Below the pieces are notes generated by a model. It made no database searches. It was not told where the DNA came from and worked only from the letters and a program-made list of their open reading frames with translations. Below are positions 4,977 to 7,097 of a stretch of DNA of 7,097 nucleotides, piece by piece (position 1 is the first letter of the stretch; each line of letters starts with the position of its first letter). The stretch lies in assembly GCA_009774155.1 (NCBI GenBank), contig VSNE01000137.1, positions 1-7,097 of the forward strand, read 5' to 3'. A program made the position numbers and the translations under genes. This DNA comes from Lachnospiraceae bacterium (lineage in GTDB: Bacteria; Bacillota; Clostridia; Lachnospirales; Lachnospiraceae).

Positions 4977-7094
4977 TTATTTATTTTCGATGGCAGCGGT
5001 GTGCAGGCTGAGGATATCCAGAATAATGCTGATATTTCCGTCGCCCAGGATCGTACATCCGGTAATGCCGTAATTTTTCAGGTCGAAGCTGCTCAGGAAA
5101 ACGGGGAGCGGTTTTACAACCACCTGCTGTTCACCGATCAGCTCATCTACAAACAGACAGTAAGCACGATCGCCTGCTTCTACCCAGAGAAGAATGCCTT
5201 CCTCCACAGAGGTAATCTCCGTATCAAGGTTGTAGAAATCGTGGAGGCGTACAATCGGGTAAAAGCTTTCCATGCGTTCCACCATTTCATTTCCGTACTC
5301 GTCCAGAATAATTTCGTCCGGCGCAACCTTAAAGGACTGCCGGATATTGGAAATCGGAATCGTAAAGATGGAATTGCCCACCACTACCTTCATGCCGTCC
5401 ACAATCGCAAGAGTCAGCGGAATTTTCAGGGTCATCGTTGTACCCACGCCCAGCTCGCTGCTGATTGTGACGGTGCCGCCTACCGATTCGACATTTTTCC
5501 GGACCACATCCATACCTACGCCGCGGCCGGAATATTCGGTAACAGCTTCGTTGGTTGAAAATCCCGGGAGCATGATAAGTCCCAGCGCTTCTTTCTGGGA
5601 ATATTCGCTTTCGGGCTTTGTAAGGAGTCCTTTGTCTCTTGCCTTGGCCAGAAGCTTGTCAGGGTCCATTCCATAACCGTCGTCCGCTATGGAAATAATA
5701 ACCTCGCTGCTGGTATGGGAGGCGGACAGGATAAGCTCGCCCTGAGGGTCCTTTCCCGCTGCGATACGCTCCTCGGCGGTTTCTTCAATTCCGTGATCCA
5801 TGCTGTTGCGGACAATATGCATAATAGGATCCTGAATGCTGTCCACAATGGTCTTGTCAACCTCTGTATCCTCGCCGACAATTGTCAGGCGCACGTCCTT
5901 ATTCAGGCTCTGCTTCATATCGCGCACGATGCGGTTCATCTTCTGGAATACGCCGGAGATAGGAACCATACGAAGGGACATGGCAATATCCTGCAAATCG
6001 TCCGTCAGCTTTCTGAGCTGTCTGCCTGATTTCATAAAATTGTCATAGCTGTCCCGGGGCAGGTGCTGAAGCTCGGGGGAGGCGGTGACCATAGACTCGG
6101 TAATTACAATCTCGCCGACAATAGCCATAAGGCTGTCCAGCTTCATCAGGTTCACGCTGATCAGACTCTGCTTGACAGGCGCGTGCGTCTGCGGCGCGGC
6201 AGCCTTTGCGGCAGGAGAAGCGGGCGCCGTATCCGGCGCGGAGGCCGATGCCTGCTGCGCGGCAGCCTTTGCGGCAAGGGTGTCTATGTTGGAGGCAGGA
6301 GCTGAAACAACGGATGCGGGAGAGGCTTCCTCCTTGCCGGGAGCAGACTTTAACTCATAAGAAGAGATATGATTCTGCGATCGGATAACGCCTTCAGCCT
6401 GAGACGCATCTTCCTGGGAAGTAAAAGCCAGGAAAAAACCATTTTCAATAATTTTCTGGCAGGTTGCAGAATTGCTTTCCATATCCTCCGGATAATAGCG
6501 GAACTCAATGCCGCATTCCCGCAATGCATTGACAACCATATAGGCGCGCAGATTTTCCATGCCCACGCCTTCGTCCAGATAAACATGAAGAAAGCATTCC
6601 GCCTCCGGATCTTCAGGAAGGGGGCAGTCCGCGGCATCGTCCACAGCGCCCTCGCCGGCCTCGGAAGAGGAGGCTTGTGTCTCATCCACAAAGGCTCCGC
6701 TGATTTTTTTCAGAAAATCATTGATTTCTTTTGCAAAGCTGTCAATATTTTCCGTCAGGGGAGAACCCTCTTCGACCTTTGCTATCTCACCGCGCAGATA
6801 ATCCTCAGAGCGGAACATCAGATTAAAAAGTTCCTTTTTGTGCTCCGGGTTCAGGGAATCTATGCCTTTATCACGGATATAGAAGAATAAATCTTCGATA
6901 TGATGCGTGATAGTGGCAAGGGAGCCGAATTCCATCATGGCTGAGGAACCCTTGATGGTATGCATAATGCGGAAAATCTCATTCACGTCATCGGAAGAAA
7001 AATCCCCGTTTTTCTCATCTGCAACCAGCATTTCGTCCAACTGGTCCAAAAGAGAGTTGGTCTCATACAGATATGTATCCAGCATGCTTTCCAT
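4977..7094 (-). CDS. cheA: Chemotaxis histidine kinase CheA (N-terminus at window edge)
   Basis: CheA is the receptor-coupled kinase that autophosphorylates on histidine and passes phosphate to CheY and CheB. The 705 visible residues contain all five domains. P1 (HPt, about 1-130) has phospho-acceptor H45 in FRIMHTIKGSSAMM. P2 (about 165-250) is the likely regulator-docking domain. An Ala/Pro/Ser-rich linker spans 251-308. P3, the dimerisation helices, covers about 310-395. P4, the ATPase, has the N box HIVRNSMDHGIE (426-437), G1 DDGYGMD (471-477), F box LPGFST (509-514) and G2 GRGVGMDVV (523-531). P5, CheW-like, runs from about 560 to 698. No key residue is missing. The first ATG lies three bases from the window end and the frame is still open (GGT before it), so the true start and its ribosome binding site may lie outside; at most a few residues should be missing given where P1 begins. 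It is the first visible gene of cheA-cheW-cheR-cheB; the operon promoter is not in the window. Confidence 0.97.
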   Translation of the reverse strand: MESMLDTYLYETNSLLDQLDEMLVADEKNGDFSSDDVNEIFRIMHTIKGSSAMMEFGSLATITHHIEDLFFYIRDKGIDSLNPEHKKELFNLMFRSEDYLRGEIAKVEEGSPLTENIDSFAKEINDFLKKISGAFVDETQASSSEAGEGAVDDAADCPLPEDPEAECFLHVYLDEGVGMENLRAYMVVNALRECGIEFRYYPEDMESNSATCQKIIENGFFLAFTSQEDASQAEGVIRSQNHISSYELKSAPGKEEASPASVVSAPASNIDTLAAKAAAQQASASAPDTAPASPAAKAAAPQTHAPVKQSLISVNLMKLDSLMAIVGEIVITESMVTASPELQHLPRDSYDNFMKSGRQLRKLTDDLQDIAMSLRMVPISGVFQKMNRIVRDMKQSLNKDVRLTIVGEDTEVDKTIVDSIQDPIMHIVRNSMDHGIEETAEERIAAGKDPQGELILSASHTSSEVIISIADDGYGMDPDKLLAKARDKGLLTKPESEYSQKEALGLIMLPGFSTNEAVTEYSGRGVGMDVVRKNVESVGGTVTISSELGVGTTMTLKIPLTLAIVDGMKVVVGNSIFTIPISNIRQSFKVAPDEIILDEYGNEMVERMESFYPIVRLHDFYNLDTEITSVEEGILLWVEAGDRAYCLFVDELIGEQQVVVKPLPVFLSSFDLKNYGITGCTILGDGNISIILDILSLHTAAIENK
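6194..6276. repeat. In-frame direct repeat in the CheA linker
   Basis: An identical 20-base sequence occurs at 6194-6213 and 6257-6276, 63 bases (21 codons) apart. In CheA it encodes the AAKAAA segments at residues 274-279 and 295-300, within the Ala/Pro/Ser-rich linker between the P2 and P3 domains. The bases between are not repeated well, so this is either a decayed 63-base duplication or convergent low-complexity sequence. The spacing keeps the frame, so linker length could vary here by slippage or recombination. Confidence 0.7.
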
Positions 7095-7097
7095 ACC

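Noticed and set aside
5001..5558. 185-codon open frame on the plus strand opposite the 3' part of cheA
   Set aside because: It lies wholly antisense to the conserved P4/P5 part of CheA. Its product shows no recognisable domain, and no convincing ribosome binding site or promoter was noted; it is a by-product of cheA codon composition.
6369..6890. 173-codon open frame on the plus strand opposite the P1/P2 region of cheA
   Set aside because: It is antisense to a conserved HPt domain, with no family features and no supporting context; treated as a shadow frame.
1..7097. Search for a new defence, mobile or RNA-based system, CRISPR array, tRNA or insertion sequence
   Set aside because: Nearly all bases are accounted for by known motility and chemotaxis genes. 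I saw no spaced repeats, terminal inverted repeats, transposase motifs or tRNA-like folds.

Overview
The window looks like a motility and chemotaxis locus from a motile, moderately G+C-balanced Clostridia, most likely a member of the Lachnospiraceae. This rests on a short flagellin with the N-terminal and C-terminal style common in Roseburia-like organisms, strong AGGAGG-type ribosome binding sites, a Firmicute-style CheA, and intrinsic terminators. The taxonomic placement is inference from protein style; no rRNA or other marker is present.

Layout: bases 1-220 are an AT-rich upstream region and a leader RNA region with no supportable gene. A plus-strand unit follows: a 276-residue flagellin (221-1051), a hairpin with a T tract (1101-1148), and a 438-residue family 2 glycosyltransferase with a TPR-like C-terminal half (1175-2491). 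A long, nearly perfect inverted repeat (2503-2552) separates this unit from a convergent minus-strand chemotaxis operon. In its direction of transcription the operon is cheA (7094-4977, at the window edge, possibly missing a few N-terminal codons), cheW (4961-4482), cheR (4455-3634) and cheB (3614-2562). The four genes are packed with gaps of 15-26 bases, each downstream gene having its own ribosome binding site. All stretches over 300 bases contain a gene.

How they work together: CheA and CheW form the signalling core with chemoreceptors. CheR and CheB methylate and demethylate those receptors for adaptation, and CheB is probably phosphorylated by CheA. The flagellin is the filament subunit whose motor is steered by this pathway. 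The glycosyltransferase, directly behind flagellin and apparently dependent on read-through of the intervening terminator, is a good candidate for modifying flagellin, though its substrate cannot be read from the sequence. cheY, cheC, cheD, csrA and fliW are not in the window.

I see no mobile element, CRISPR array, tRNA, rRNA or clearly novel system. The most interesting points are the flagellin leader with three GGA-type CsrA-like motifs, the terminator placed between flagellin and the glycosyltransferase, the short D0/D1-only flagellin, and a CheR whose beta subdomain looks like the pentapeptide-independent type.
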